A DNA stretch of 64,000 nt, taken from positions 17,002,603-17,066,602 of the forward strand of contig OY783211.1 in the NCBI GenBank assembly GCA_963678705.1, written 5' to 3'. Positions 18,601 through 25,302 of the stretch are shown here, one piece after another; position 1 is the first letter of the stretch; every line of letters begins with the position of its first letter. Made by a program: the position numbers and the translations under genes. The stretch is from Panorpa germanica. Lineage: Eukaryota; Arthropoda; Insecta; Mecoptera; Panorpidae. The notes under the pieces are model-generated. The model was not told the DNA's origin, ran no database searches, and was given only the letters and a program-made list of their open reading frames with translations.

Positions 18601-20375
18601 TTGGCTACCAGCACCTCAAATGAACTTATTACTTTTCGCCGAGACAGGCGGGATCGGGTGCTTTCGTCTCGCGTTGGCTTGCCTCGGGTCATGAGCGGTA
18701 TTTTTTAAACAAGTCAAAGGAAACAAGAGACTAGATACAATAGTGTATTTCGCACCACATAGTTACTTGCTTTCTCGTGAAATGCATTTTAACGTCAGCT
18801 ATTTGTTGAGTAGGTCAGTGCTGTGGTAATGTTTTGTAGCTGTTGGTAGTCGAAATATTCAAGTCAAGTAATAGAATAATAAGTTTTTATTTTATTTAAC
18901 CATGTTACGGCAAAAATAATATTGATATTTTATTGTTCCTTGAAATAGCTGTAAATAATATTTGATATTTTGATATATAAATACATATAGTAGAGATTTA
19001 TGAGCTGTAAGGTTGAAAACCTGGAAACTTGTCAGAGTTCTGTCAAGAATATATCTCTTTTACGCTCTGCTGTATAAAAGAGATAGCAACTAGCGGTTGT
19101 AATGTCACAAACATTTGGAATGTGTACAACGTTGAATCCCTTTAATAATTAAAGAGACAAAATGACTTATTTAATTGTTAATATCTCTTAACATATAAGG
19201 AGTTATTAAAAAATAATTGAACATTTGAGGTTCTAGTACCCACTTTATCAATATATAGTACACTTTTATAGAAATTAAGACATAGGACACAAGCCCATTA
19301 AAGTGGAAAAATGATTATTTCAATCGCTAATAGCTTCTATAATATTGTGAATTGAATAAAAATAATTGGTTGTTTAAGGTTTTAATAGCCATCTTTATCA
19401 ATACTGTTTCATAAATTAGGTTATGGTTCACAACCCAATTCTCTAATCATCATCATTTACTGTATAAGTTATCTTACTAGTCAATTTACAGTTAACTGTC
19501 CATTATACCCAGTAAACAATTTGGTGAAGTGTCCTATTTGGTGAAGTTCGAGTCACTCGTACAATTCTATTCTAACGCTTTACAAGTTCTCTACCTGTCA
19601 CAGATTTTGTGTTAGTTTTTCATAATAATATTCTTTCTTTTTCCAACATCATTCATTAAGTATTTCTGTTTCTTTCCCACATGGGTATATTTTTATTATC
19701 CGGTCATAAATCATAAACCTACTCCGCTTTTAATTCAGCAGTGAACCGTCGTTGCAATGTCTGTAGCTCATAAAAAGGACCTTTCCTATGAACGACTGAA
19801 TAGAAAACGAACACGTTCCAGACAAAAAATTCATGATATGTAATAAAAATTAAGTAGAATTTACTCCAAAATGTTTACTGGGTAGCATACACTCATGCTC
19901 CGGTTTACCGGTAAAGGTGGACCGTTGCGATAAAACTGTCCGGTAAATCGTTACGTGCATGATCAGCATAACGCGGTACTGGTTTAACTTGTTCACCATA
20001 TGTTTTATTTTTCAGATGTACGCAAACTCAACAATCATTGAATGCAAGGCAGATGCCATGGCACTGAAACTTGCACTAGATACGGTTACACGCAAAAGCA
20101 ACTCCGAAGCCCAAGAAAGTTTACCACGTCTTAAAGAGTGGTCAGTTGAGAAATTGTTTTTCATTGCTCTAGGACAATCTTTCTGTACCAAGCAAAGCAT
20201 TTTTGAACAAAGTACATATCAATTGAACCAAGGAAGTTTACCAAATGGTGTTAGACTTACAGAAATGTTGAAAGGTTCTGAAGAATTTAAAACAGTTTTT
20301 AATTGTACATATGAGGATACTGCTATACCAATTCCAATTGAACAAGATGATGTTGAAGCTCAGAAGAAGAAGTAA
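3089..20375 (+). CDS. Repeat-bearing, catalytically dead M13 (neprilysin-like) pseudopeptidase, ten exons, N-terminus missing
   Basis: Exons: A 3089-6674, B 6941-7057, C 7156-7406, D 7604-7855, E 8823-8935, F 9003-9200, G 9479-9641, H 9974-10142, I 18256-18518, J 20016-20375. All introns are GT-AG, phases agree throughout, and the sum is 5472 nt (1823 aa plus stop). Residues about 31-1133 are 48 repeats of 23 aa; about 1139-1823 form an M13 domain of normal ectodomain length. M13 landmarks: cysteines in ECGSF and PKCNQFYNDVCGGF, FYDSCDNF, LTDVFAKLIMQHNSLLFDV, the substrate-pocket region, the zinc helix and the C-terminal LFFIALGQSFC...FNC block. Active M13 enzymes have HExxH...ExxxD and NA(F/Y)Y. 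Here these read Y1647-E-I-G-Q1651, E1713-x3-D1717 and N1593-V-I-W. Two of three zinc ligands are therefore lost and peptidase activity is not expected. A secreted or membrane-anchored binding role is inference. Introns D-E, H-I and I-J carry transposons. Confidence 0.85.
3179..6490 (+). repeat. 48 tandem units of 69 bp (23 aa), coding, Ser/Thr-rich and acidic
   Basis: The unit starts at TCAACAGATGTAAG. The first lies at 3179 and the last at 6422, exactly 47 x 69 bp apart, so there are 48 units with no net length change. The encoded unit is STDVSASSTES-TTS followed by VK(I/L)EDP(T/S)SL. Twelve of 23 residues are Ser or Thr, and four are acidic against one lysine, giving roughly -3 charge per unit. 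Variants are few and shared between units (SEKIEDPSS, TLVKIEDPT, TPSVKIEDPSS, one SLA, one SM). Near-identity at silent sites points to ongoing homogenisation by unequal exchange. The composition suits an extended, possibly O-glycosylated stalk, but glycosylation is inference. The last unit (SPSNTESTKSLDIEEP) is diverged, as array edges usually are. Confidence 0.95.
6941..7057 (+). CDS. Exon B of the M13 pseudopeptidase
   Basis: This 117-nt exon lies between TTTCTTTATAG and CAAA|GTAAGT, entering and leaving in phase 1. It encodes EMESSSDPEKKYVKTFKTFYDSCDNFYKDF and a few more residues. FYDSC matches the family's (L/F)Y-x-S-C block that follows the N-terminal cysteine cluster, so this disulphide is probably kept. 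The adjoining introns are short (266 and 98 bp). Confidence 0.85.
7156..7406 (+). CDS. Exon C of the M13 pseudopeptidase
   Basis: This 251-nt exon runs from the acceptor TTTTTTCAG to the donor ATCGT|GTAAAT (phase 0 exit). It encodes a segment typical of the M13 N-terminal lobe: DDLTDVFAKLIMQHNSLLFDVVLQMEEYSS and then KMIFTLSPSNLKNILV. This corresponds to the family's 'L-x2-L-x3-G-x3-LF-x2-V-x2-D-x2-N' stretch. The donor is the weakest in the gene (GTAAAT). The frame stays open to a stop at 7446, so intron retention would truncate the protein. Confidence 0.8.
7604..7855 (+). CDS. Exon D of the M13 pseudopeptidase
   Basis: This 252-nt exon has acceptor CAATTTTAG and donor ACCG|GTATGT, both phase 0. 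It encodes ATHTCDITDLNKIYTNWEKL, a helical stretch, FPFDDEKKLTQELPNINY and ends LNLLWNKP. The position fits the helical middle of the M13 N-terminal lobe, where sequence conservation is low. The frame agreement on both sides is the main support. Confidence 0.75.
7975..8717. mobile_element. TTAA-flanked short inverted-repeat element (MITE) in intron D-E
   Basis: The left end reads TTAAGGGAGGGGTTAGGATT. The right end, read on the opposite strand, is TTAAGGGAGGGTTTAGGGTT. The TTAA at each end could be the 4-bp target duplication of a piggyBac-like transposase, leaving a 735-bp element with about 20-bp termini. No open frame lies inside. Without it the host intron would shrink from 967 to about 230 bp. 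Superfamily assignment rests on TTAA alone, and the termini begin GGG rather than the usual CCC of piggyBac, so it is tentative. Confidence 0.65.
8823..8935 (+). CDS. Exon E of the M13 pseudopeptidase
   Basis: This 113-nt exon has acceptor ATATATTTTAG and donor TTACG|GTATGT (exit phase 2). It encodes VNWENLFQELHMDGMEYNVQYSDYF then VEVMDVLKHNS. The start (V-N-W-x2-L-F/L) matches the conserved M13 motif for this region. The next intron is only 67 bp, the smallest in the gene. Confidence 0.8.
9003..9200 (+). CDS. Exon F of the M13 pseudopeptidase
   Basis: This 198-nt exon has acceptor AATATTTCTAG and donor TTCTC|GTAAGT, phase 2 in and out. It encodes DISYALKGKYAYDLYNQFG then NREDFCLKVASGLMEDASSAIYLNSF. 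This is the M13 block R-x2-x-C-x3-V-x6-A-x3-(L/I)Y that links the two lobes, with the conserved cysteine present. Confidence 0.85.
9479..9641 (+). CDS. Exon G of the M13 pseudopeptidase
   Basis: This 163-nt exon has acceptor TTAATTCTCAG and donor GTAAAT|GTAAGT. It enters in phase 2 and exits in phase 0. It encodes DLKNTTITHLEGIPEELGYN then LLNRMKKLNLFVLSD. This is the region that in active enzymes carries W-x-D-x2-T-x3-A and the I-G-Y-P-D turn. Here only the overall spacing is preserved, so this region has diverged strongly. Confidence 0.75.
9974..10142 (+). CDS. Exon H of the M13 pseudopeptidase (degenerate NA(F/Y)Y substrate motif)
   Basis: This 169-nt exon has acceptor AAAATATTTCAG and donor ATTG|GTAAAT (exit phase 1). 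It encodes VRLSENKFIENVQILQERY and ends KLAINVIWQHFMTPYHTKAK then ISDLDVI. At the place where active M13 enzymes have V-N-A-(F/Y)-Y-S-P it reads I-N-V-I-W-x3-M-T-P. The Asn that contacts the substrate backbone stays, but Ala and the two aromatics have changed. DVI joins exon I as DVIVVPFGLL, matching the family's I-V-F-P-A-G-I-L, which supports splicing across the retrotransposon. Confidence 0.85.
10306..10309. repeat. Target-site duplication CTAG (left copy)
   Basis: CTAG lies immediately before the left LTR (TGTTGTAAAA at 10310) and again at 18109-18112 after the right LTR (ending TTACAACA at 18108). A 4-bp duplication is normal for a Ty3/gypsy-type integrase. Its perfect preservation agrees with a young insertion. 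CTAG is palindromic. Confidence 0.85.
10310..11056 (-). repeat. 3' LTR of the gypsy element (747 bp)
   Basis: It begins TGTTGTAAAATGTGTCG and ends CGTACTTACAACA on the + strand. It has the same length as the copy at 17362-18108, and I see no difference between them when reading in parallel. The short terminal inverted repeat TGTTGTAA is present. Confidence 0.95.
11057..11260 (-). promoter_or_regulatory. Polypurine-tract region with a duplicated hairpin / pseudo-LTR start
   Basis: Read on the element's strand, two similar modules lie in tandem before the 3' LTR. The proximal one has an 8-bp stem (11078-11085 with 11096-11103, loop AAAACAAAA-like), a T-rich run and GAGGAG, then TGTTGTAAGTACGC (the real LTR start). 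The distal one has a 6-bp stem (11192-11197 with 11207-11212), a T-run, GAAAGGGGG, then TGTTGTGATATGTACGAC (11167 downward), resembling another LTR start. Plus-strand priming from either tract is inference. Confidence 0.55.
11342..16291 (-). CDS. Gag-Pol polyprotein of a Ty3/gypsy element with a DUF1759-like gag
   Basis: One uninterrupted 1649-aa frame encodes both the structural and enzymatic functions. Residues about 113-290 resemble the DUF1759 gag domain best known from BEL/Pao elements (FDGEYINWQSFMELF, then LKLNLSGEPLKLI). A CCHC zinc knuckle (CNHCKKSGHTEKYC) lies near 325, and the aspartic protease LLDTGSQISLI near 453. The RT has FRVVVDFRKLNEQT and YLDDVVIFG (Y858). RNase H starts near 1004 (TTDASKYAIGAVL). 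The integrase has an HHCC zinc finger (about 1306-1349) and a D,D,E triad (LALDIV about 1377, LTDQGTNF about 1437, GALERVH about 1471). All key residues are present, so the element may still be able to move. Pol order and motifs are Ty3/gypsy; the gag assignment is by recognition only. The start ATG follows the leader. Confidence 0.95.
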   Translation of the reverse strand: MAPNVHSLTLVENTINLINEFSKNLEVQSTSLTIVELKIKNLDKAWVKYSSIVEALLPTLKNEEASAIVSKSIEVESIYDDTLIYLLNYKQTFENDTHIVDDSKSIDSIKNLNLSPMQLTVFDGEYINWQSFMELFTNLIRNNSKLSSIEKMHYLKLNLSGEPLKLIKNYPLTNDNYEIVWNILCKRYDNKVALIETCLNNLINYNVIRLESEINIKKLLDEINESIRALTELGIYSNHSDFMLIHILKTKLDFNSSKEWENRNNSELPTLNEFTEFLERRWRNLERRRHIKVKTYPSVPNSNSKPVSSKQIPNKVETKTKNLFCNHCKKSGHTEKYCFIKKENLDTGNPIAQVNTCREATILSEPSTCCERSKHLISDGSQVSFTNKTQHNSNNELCFFYDFDEINTGNLQNNNDILSFDSKNKNVKAKQTVDTIQFKMVAAKAKTVSFLLDTGSQISLIKQNILNNNVRINNKSKILLKGISEGTPYTLGSLKTSIILDSNKSKQTLQVVSENFPIKHDGIIGLDILRKLNAVINLKMNSVQFSECGKVIELPLININNIVLPARTRKIIPMSGSTVGVCVARELLPEVFLANALIKPVKNIFYISIINSSIKNIILSNFKPNIIPIDQFSIYHFSKSSPNNRKELLLNNLNLSHVNSELVTELIEICDSFNDIFFLPGDKLSCTSALSHKIKINSSKPVNVKPYRLPHAQKEIVEKHIQELLVNNIIEESDSPYNAPLLVVPKKPDALGNKQFRVVVDFRKLNEQTTSDAYPLPLIHDILDQLSGAKFFSTLDLASGFHQVPMLPEDKEKTAFSANFKHYQFVRMPFGLKGAPPMFQRLMSHVLTGLQGIDCLIYLDDVVIFGKNISEHNQRLKNVFSKLREHNLKLQPSKCNFLHKDLIYLGHVINETGILPDPSKVEAIKNFPIPNSPKQIKTFLGMSGYYRRHIPHYAEIAKPLYNAANSNVKVLEWSDQCDESFKTLKNKLTISPVLQYPDFSKNFVVTTDASKYAIGAVLSQGTIKESHPIAYASRTLNKAQQNYTTTERELLAVVWAVAHFRPYLYGKFFSIVTDHQALTWLMSIKDPSSRLMRWRIKLEEYNYEVIYRPGSSIPHVDALSRVYSLQVETMDVTYENYLEIIKNKIIINNKVIEHDKSLYDAPTSFSLVDFVSKDFKNSIGNSPELINKFSSTNAFLIQEKEVSEIAYVEIDTRFIICLIIKEFHFNLPNYKEIFLALVNLKNFCTLHKITNIAMNRFESELSKLDFAQLRTMIRHIFDKTNIIVHIYNDNILKISDPELINNVISEFHVNPTAGHLGVSKTIKRLKSHFKFPSMIRKVKNFIRQCVSCQKNKVCKLNKCPLTITSTSKHSFERLALDIVYLPKKDDNDKYKYLLTIQDDLTKFTEAIPIINQEANTVAKALVTNVICRYGVPNMILTDQGTNFMSKIFKDICKLLKIKQLKTTAFRPATNGALERVHRTLAEYLRNFCKKQDDWINWIPYAMFVYNTTPHTATGFTPFELIYGHKANLPSIFYKEPIEVNTYNNFIVELKHRLQVARELAMNNLVKSKEKTKLYFDKRVNSLFTPEVNELVLLRNEQLPTKGQSKKLLPLYVGPYKVTKIISPVNTEILIGKKHTVVHNNRLKRFCTNE
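16600..16925 (-). repeat. About 85-bp tandem repeats in the gypsy leader
   Basis: Roughly three and a half copies share ATTCAAAAGTATTGAATATA, then ATAGCTTCAATGAA(T/C)TACAAGGATGCTACTAATAGATAGG. The first copy is shorter and diverged. The array lies between the 5' LTR and the gag start. It is AT-rich and contains the short palindrome TTCAAAAGTATTGAA. A role in packaging or translation is possible but not shown. Confidence 0.85.
17343..17360 (-). other. Primer-binding site, possibly tRNA-Leu type
   Basis: On the element's strand the sequence one base after the 5' LTR reads TGGTGTCAGGTGGGGTCT. It begins TGG, complementary to a tRNA CCA end. The first ten bases resemble the 3' end of insect leucine tRNAs, while the rest agrees less well. 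The tRNA identity is from memory and therefore tentative. Confidence 0.6.
17362..18108 (-). repeat. 5' LTR of the gypsy element (747 bp)
   Basis: This is the second copy of the 747-bp LTR, with the same TGTTGTAA...TTACAACA ends and no visible difference from 10310-11056. As the 5' LTR it should hold the element's promoter, reading leftward and away from exon I. Confidence 0.95.
18109..18112. repeat. Target-site duplication CTAG (right copy)
   Basis: It matches CTAG at 10306-10309 and marks the right junction between retrotransposon and host intron. Confidence 0.85.
18256..18518 (+). CDS. Exon I of the M13 pseudopeptidase (HExxH replaced by YEIGQ)
   Basis: This 263-nt exon has acceptor CCTAATTCTTTACAG and donor ATCAAG|GTAAGA. 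It enters in phase 1 and exits in phase 0. It encodes VPFGLLDSLQYLIDLPEYVK then LARLGHILGYEIGQYLDE, aligning with the family's F-P-A-G-I-L...L-N-Y-G-x2-G-x2-I-G-H-E-x2-H-x-(F/L)-D-D. The zinc helix keeps only its Glu (18348-18350): the first His is Tyr (18345-18347) and the second is Gln (18357-18359). The remainder (CDGNFGYKTLTLDIDGCS) fits the loop before the third ligand. It lies only 143 bp from the retrotransposon's right end, yet its acceptor is undamaged. Confidence 0.9.
18544..19299 (-). mobile_element. MITE-1 copy A, chimeric, in intron I-J
   Basis: It starts AATGGGCTTGTGGCCTATG and ends CATAGGACACAAGCCCATT. Both ends match the same (left) end of the family for about 80 bp in inverted orientation, unlike normal copies, which share only about 16 bp. 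Between 18625 and 18777 lies a GC-richer segment not seen in other copies. From 18778 the order is the usual reverse-orientation interior, including the internal stem ATCTCTTTTA/TAAAAGAGAT. Confidence 0.85.
19508..19882. mobile_element. MITE-3, intact 375-bp copy in intron I-J, TA target duplication
   Basis: Left end is CCCAGTAAACAATTTGG. The right end, inverted, is CCCAGTAAACATTTTGG. TA lies on each side (19506-19507 and 19883-19884), as for Tc1/mariner-type elements. There is no open frame. Related halves occur at 23880-24048 and 26177-26535. Confidence 0.75.
20016..20375 (+). CDS. Exon J of the M13 pseudopeptidase (C-terminus and stop)
   Basis: This 360-nt exon follows the acceptor TGTTTTATTTTTCAG in phase 0. 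STIIECKADAMALKLALDTV aligns with the family's T-L-G-E-N-x2-D-N-G-G-L-K-x-A, so the third zinc ligand Glu (E1713) and the Asp four later (D1717) are retained, but the N and GG are lost. The C-terminal block WSVEKLFFIALGQSFCTKQS, LPNGVRL and EEFKTVFNCT is well kept. The usual terminal C-x-x-W is absent. The protein instead ends in an acidic-then-basic tail (IEQDDVEAQKKK). Confidence 0.9.
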   Translation: MYANSTIIECKADAMALKLALDTVTRKSNSEAQESLPRLKEWSVEKLFFIALGQSFCTKQSIFEQSTYQLNQGSLPNGVRLTEMLKGSEEFKTVFNCTYEDTAIPIPIEQDDVEAQKKK

Positions 20376-20418
20376 CTGTTTGTTGAAGCTATGTACTATG
20401 TGTGTCTAAGTTGTCCTA

Positions 20419-20428
20419 AAATAAATAA
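20419..20428 (+). terminator. Polyadenylation signal of the M13 pseudopeptidase gene
   Basis: Overlapping AATAAA hexamers occur about 45 bp after the stop codon (AAAATAAATAAAA). No other gene feature follows directly, so this is the likely 3' end. Confidence 0.65.
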
Positions 20429-20589
20429 AAATATAATACTCGTCCAATTCATGACGTATGTCTTCAGGGAAAAAGGTACAAAATAAGGCTTCAAATATTT
20501 CTCATTATTCATAACGTTTTCATATAACGTTTAAAGTTATTAAATTTAGAATATAATTGTTTTGTTTAGAATACATAAATTAGGGTTTT

Positions 20590-20740
20590 TTTAGTGGTCG
20601 GGTTTTTTTAAATTTTGGTTGAAATAAATGTTACTATATACATATTAGTGTTTTAATTTTTTTAAATATTCAAATGTTTACAGAATTATAGCTATATGAA
20701 ATTTTAATTTCAGTTTTGATACATGTTTTAGAACAAATAC
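20590..20740 (-). repeat. Diverged MITE-1 fragment (right end only)
   Basis: The order TTTTTAGTGGTCG, TTGGTTGAAATAAATGTTA, ATATTAGTGTTTTAAT and AAATATTCAAATGTTTACAG follows that of the adjacent full copy (TTTTTAGTGGTCG, TTGATTGAAATTGATGTTAA and so on), with many substitutions. It is an older copy beside a younger one. Confidence 0.6.
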
Positions 20741-20742
20741 CA

Positions 20743-21426
20743 AAGGGCTTGTGTCCTCATTTTTTAGTGGTCGATTTTTTAATTGTTGATTGAAATTGAT
20801 GTTAATAAATGTATATTGGCGTGTCTGTTTTATTAAATATCTAAATATTGACGGAGATATAGCAATTAAAAATTAATTTGAATTGTAGTTTTAGCGCTAG
20901 AAATGGTAGGCCATATTTGTATGACGTGAAATGCATTTTGTGCAAGTGCTGTGGTTATGTTTTGTAGCTGTTGGTAGTCATAATAATCAAGTCAAGTCAA
21001 AGAATAATAAGTTTTTATTTTATTTAACCCTGTTACGGCAAACATAATATTGGAAATTTATTGTTCCTTGAAATAGCTGTAAATATTATTTGATATTTTG
21101 ATATATAAATACATATAGCAGAGATTTATGAGCTGTAACGTTGATAACTTGTAAACTTGTAAGAGTTCTGTCAAGAATATATCTCTTTTATGCTCTGTCG
21201 TATAAAAGAGATAGCAACTAGCGGTTGTGATGTCACATGCATTTGGAAAATGTACAACGTTGAATCTCTTTAATAATTAAAGAGACAAAACGACTTTTCT
21301 TTATTCTCTTCTATTCTCTAATATCTCTTGAAATATAAGGAGTTATTAAAAAATAATTGGACATTTGAGGTTCTAGTAACCCACTTTATCAATATGAAGT
21401 ACAATTTTATAGAAACAAGCCTATTA
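20743..21426 (-). mobile_element. MITE-1 copy E (long subfamily)
   Basis: It begins AAGGGCTTGTGTCCTCATTT and ends TATAGAAACAAGCCTATT. It is in reverse orientation and carries the internal hairpin segment (ATCTCTTTTA...TAAAAGAGAT). Its right terminus is eroded. It lies about 370 bp after the host stop codon. Confidence 0.85.
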
Positions 21427-23308
21427 CTATTATGATAGCATACAGTATTATAACTAATCATGTGTCCTTTTCTTAAATAGATAACTATGTAATCAGTAAT
21501 AAAATCCTAATACTGGGTTATACAACTTATAAGAATTTAGCAATTTTATTTTTAAATCTAAGTTTCGCGTTTTCATAGCGCATTGTATGTGTTGACATCT
21601 ATATTAGAGTAGCCCAAACGTGTTAAAATTGGTTATGAGATTGACTATTATTTTATGAAAGATGTCGCCACAGGATTGAAATTAATATTACTTCGAAGTG
21701 TATACATTAGGTTTTTACTGTGATTAACCTTAAACTAATCTTACTGGATACTTAAACGTAACATTTATGTAAATTAATTGTAAGTATTATATAAATTGCA
21801 TTTACCGAAAAATATTTTACAATGAGTGAACATACCTACTAACATTGTGCTAGCAGAGAATATTAAAGTATGAAATATTTTATAATTTTAACTTAAATTT
21901 AGTATGAGATTATTTTTATTCTAATTTGTTACAGTATGATTTATAATACTTTTCTGTATTCAAACAATTATAAAAAGCTATATATTTTATAAAATTGCTT
22001 TAAATATAACTAATAGAAATGTTATCTTAAAAACAGTCAGTTCTATATGTACCTATCTTCACGAGGAACATTAAAGGCGATTAATATTAAAACGTGGTGA
22101 ACAGCACTTGTCACTTTCTTATGCCGTATTTAACGTAGCGTGTAGAACCTTAGAGAACGACGTAGCAGAATGTAGGGTGAACTAGTAGAAGTTGTAGAAC
22201 ATCGGTGTAACATATAACTTAATACATTGGCATCCTTTGTAGTTCGTACGAATTCATTCAATCAGTTTGGTTTGTTTAGAAAAAAGAGTCAGATTAATGA
22301 TTTACATTTGGGGTTAGGTTTATAAAAGGCAAGTGTATTTGTTACTTTTTTATTTTTTTTAAAATTATGTCTCATATACCGTGCTAATGTCTAAAAGGAT
22401 TTTTCTTTTTACCGTGTCAGAGTCGGTAAATGTATATAACATATAAAATAATAAATGCTTTGATGTCTAATCGAGTTTTCTATGTTTAGTAGAATTTTTT
22501 TAGTCGCGTGTTGAAGTCGCACTAGTCTGGATGATAGTTAAACAAATTTAATACACTCAGTAAAAATATAGTCACACGTTTACGGTAGACAATTTAGAAA
22601 AGACATTCGGACAGTACAAATGATGTTAAAGAACGTGATATAACAAAGATGCATAGTAAATTATAATATGTAATAACAAAATGACGTCATGCTGCGTTTG
22701 GTAGAGTAAAAATAATTTCGAAGTGTAAACTGTCAGGCTCAGAATGGGCTTTAGTTATTCATAATTTACATTTTCCAAACATGGCGGTTAGTAAGTTTAC
22801 ACTCAGTTTACATTCAACCTGCTACGCTGTCCTCTACAGTTCTTTCAAATACGTAAATTTTTCTTTTAATTATATTAATTTTAAACATAGTATTTTTACA
22901 TTCTTACAGTTTTCTTAAATGAATGTACATTTATAGCTCCTTCATGTTTTGAGCAAGTATATTTTATAATAATAATATTATTACGACAAAGAACTGTTTT
23001 AAGCCAGTCCATTTAAGACTTAAAAAGGCTATTTACGCTACTTTCCAGCGATTTCAGTGATTGCAGCATTCGTTTAAGTTGAGATTGGAATACTGGAACG
23101 CAAAATGTGTTTTTAAAGGACACCAATTTATTCTTATCAGATTCGACGTCTCTGGAGAATGAATACATTTCTAAATCCTCACCTCTTCTTCTTCTTCTTT
23201 TTGAATTTTAAATTATAAAATTCCAGGCAGCTATTTCAAGTGTTGAATTACAAAGATTTATTTGAGTACCTAGTTATAATTATTACTGAATATTAATTCA
23301 GTATTATA
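21427..23308. other. AT-rich intergenic sequence, no gene seen
   Basis: No credible open frame. A short stretch at 22200-22250 (TAACATATAACTTAATACAT) resembles 50660-50700 and may be an old dispersed repeat. CTTCTTCTTCTTCTT occurs near 23185. Confidence 0.5.
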
Positions 23309-23309
23309 T

Positions 23310-23320
23310 GCATATATATA

Positions 23321-23382
<62 letters not shown>
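23310..23382. repeat. (TA)n microsatellite
   Basis: An almost uninterrupted run of TA with a few TGCA interruptions at its start. It abuts the 3' end of the LINE fragment to its right. Confidence 0.95.
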
Positions 23383-23386
<4 letters not shown>

Positions 23387-23390
23387 TATA

Positions 23391-23870
23391 TTAATTGTGT
23401 GCCTTTCGGCTTTACAATCTACATTATTATATTTCTTAATGCATTTCATATAAATTCAAAGTTAAAACTAAACTTAAACTATTCAAGACTATTACTACTT
23501 CGAATAGTACTTTCTGTTTCTTCTTTTCTTGATCCTCTCTCTTCATGTCCCCTACTCCTCCTTTATTCACACCGTTTCCTGCTTCTCCTTTCTTATTGCC
23601 TGTATCTTCATCTATCACCTCTTGCCTTCCTTGTCTCCTCTTGACAAACCCTTTATTATCTTTTCACTATCCTTCCTGCCATCTCTCTTCGTTTTCACTT
23701 CTCAACTTATGTCTATTATAGGCATAAACACTCTATCTTTACTATTTCATCTTGACTCTCTTCCTTTACTATGTTATTATTGTCTTTATCTCCGTCATCT
23801 ACCTCTTGTCCTTATCTCTTTTCCGAAAATCCTCTATATATATATTGCACTTTAATTATAGTTCGCATCA
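23391..23870 (-). pseudogene. 3' fragment of a LINE related to the one at 45.6 kb
   Basis: The + strand text AATTGTGTGCCTTTCGGCTTTACAATCTACA is nearly the same as at 45579-45611, where it is the 3' UTR of a minus-strand LINE. Similarity runs through the pyrimidine-rich part to about 23560 and then fades. It is 5'-truncated and non-coding. (TA)n lies directly at the 3' side. Confidence 0.6.
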
Positions 23871-23879
23871 ACTTTATCT

Positions 23880-24048
23880 TCATTTGTATTTCGACAGTTG
23901 GAGTGGTTTCACCATTTGTAGCTGATAAAATAGACATTTCATATGAACGACTGTGAGGAACCGAACTGTAAATGAACTCTTTCATGACAAAAAAATCATA
24001 TACGCATCTTCAATATGATGTGAAAGTGATTCCAAAATGATTACTGGG
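23880..24048. repeat. MITE-3 right-end fragment
   Basis: It ends CCAAAATGATTACTGGG, matching the right end of the copy at 19508-19882. It shares the interior GAACGACTG and TTTCATGACAAAAAA-like motifs. The left half is missing and a LINE fragment sits there. Confidence 0.55.
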
Positions 24049-24560
24049 TTAATTTAAGATTTATTTTTGATTATAACTTCTTTATTACAAAAGTTACAAT
24101 AAAAAGTAATTAATAAAACTTATAGATAATATTATTAGCTATTAAAAATGTTTATTCAATATTTCTGTGGGAGTAGTAGTTTTAAAGATAAACAAACAGA
24201 ACTAATTACAACCTTTTTTTCAAGATGGCGACTAAACGGTTTCCTTGCTGCTTATCCAAAATGCACGATATAATTTCTCCGCCTAGTGTTCTAATATTCA
24301 ATGAGTGTTTCAGACTTATTAATATTAAACATAATATATTCCGGTATCCATATACATATGTACACAGTATAATTTCATACTTTGATATATTTCAATAATT
24401 TCTGAATATTAGTATATTAGTACGGAGACGACACAAGAGATGGCAGCACTTCAAATCTGAACAAATATATAAATATTAATGAGAACGAACAATGAACGGG
24501 AAGATTCAACAAAACTCTGCAAGGGTCGAAGTTCCTGTTTAATAAATTGTTATATAGTAA
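24049..24560. other. AT-rich intergenic sequence, nothing recognised
   Basis: No open frame, RNA gene or clear repeat was found between the MITE-3 fragment and the next MITE-1 copy. Confidence 0.5.
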
Positions 24561-25206
24561 TAAGTCTTAATTTCTATAAAACTGTACAATATATTGATAA
24601 AGTGTATTACTAGAACCTCAAATGTCCAATTATTTTTTAATAACTCCTTATATTTCACGAGATATTAACAATTAAAAAAGTCATTTTGTCTCTTAAATTA
24701 TTAAAGAGATTCAACCGCTAGTTGGTATCTCCTTTATACAACAGAGCGTAAAAGAGATATATTCTTGACAGAACTCTGACAAGTTTACAGGTTACCAACC
24801 TCACAGCTCATAAATCTCTGCTATATGTATTTATATATCAAAATATCAAATATTATTTACAGATATTTCAAGGAACAATAAAATTTTAATATCATGTCTG
24901 CCTTAGAAGGGTTAAATAAAATAAAAACTTATTATTCTTTGATTTGACTTGATTATTTCGACTACCAACAGCTACAAAATATTACCACAGCACTGACCTA
25001 CTCAACAAATAGCTGACGTTAAAATGCATTTCACGTCATACAAATATGGCCGACCATTTCTAGCGCTAAAACTACAATTCAAATTTTTAATTTTTTAATC
25101 TCCGTCAATATTTAGATATTTAATAAAACAGACACGCCAATACACATTTATTAACATCAATTTCAATCAACAATTGAAAAATCGACCACTAAAAAATGAG
25201 GACTTA
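24561..25206 (+). mobile_element. MITE-1 copy F (long subfamily, eroded termini)
   Basis: It runs from AAGTCTTAATTTCTATAAAA to CGACCACTAAAAAATGAGGA in forward orientation and retains the internal hairpin segment. The outer AATGGGCTTGTG / CAAGCCCATT bases are lost or mutated on both sides, so this copy is older. Confidence 0.8.
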
Positions 25207-25267
25207 CAGTTTATTGAGTTGGAGACATTCTAAACTTGCGAAGCCTGAGGCAATAGCCCATCTCTCC

Positions 25268-25302
<35 letters not shown>

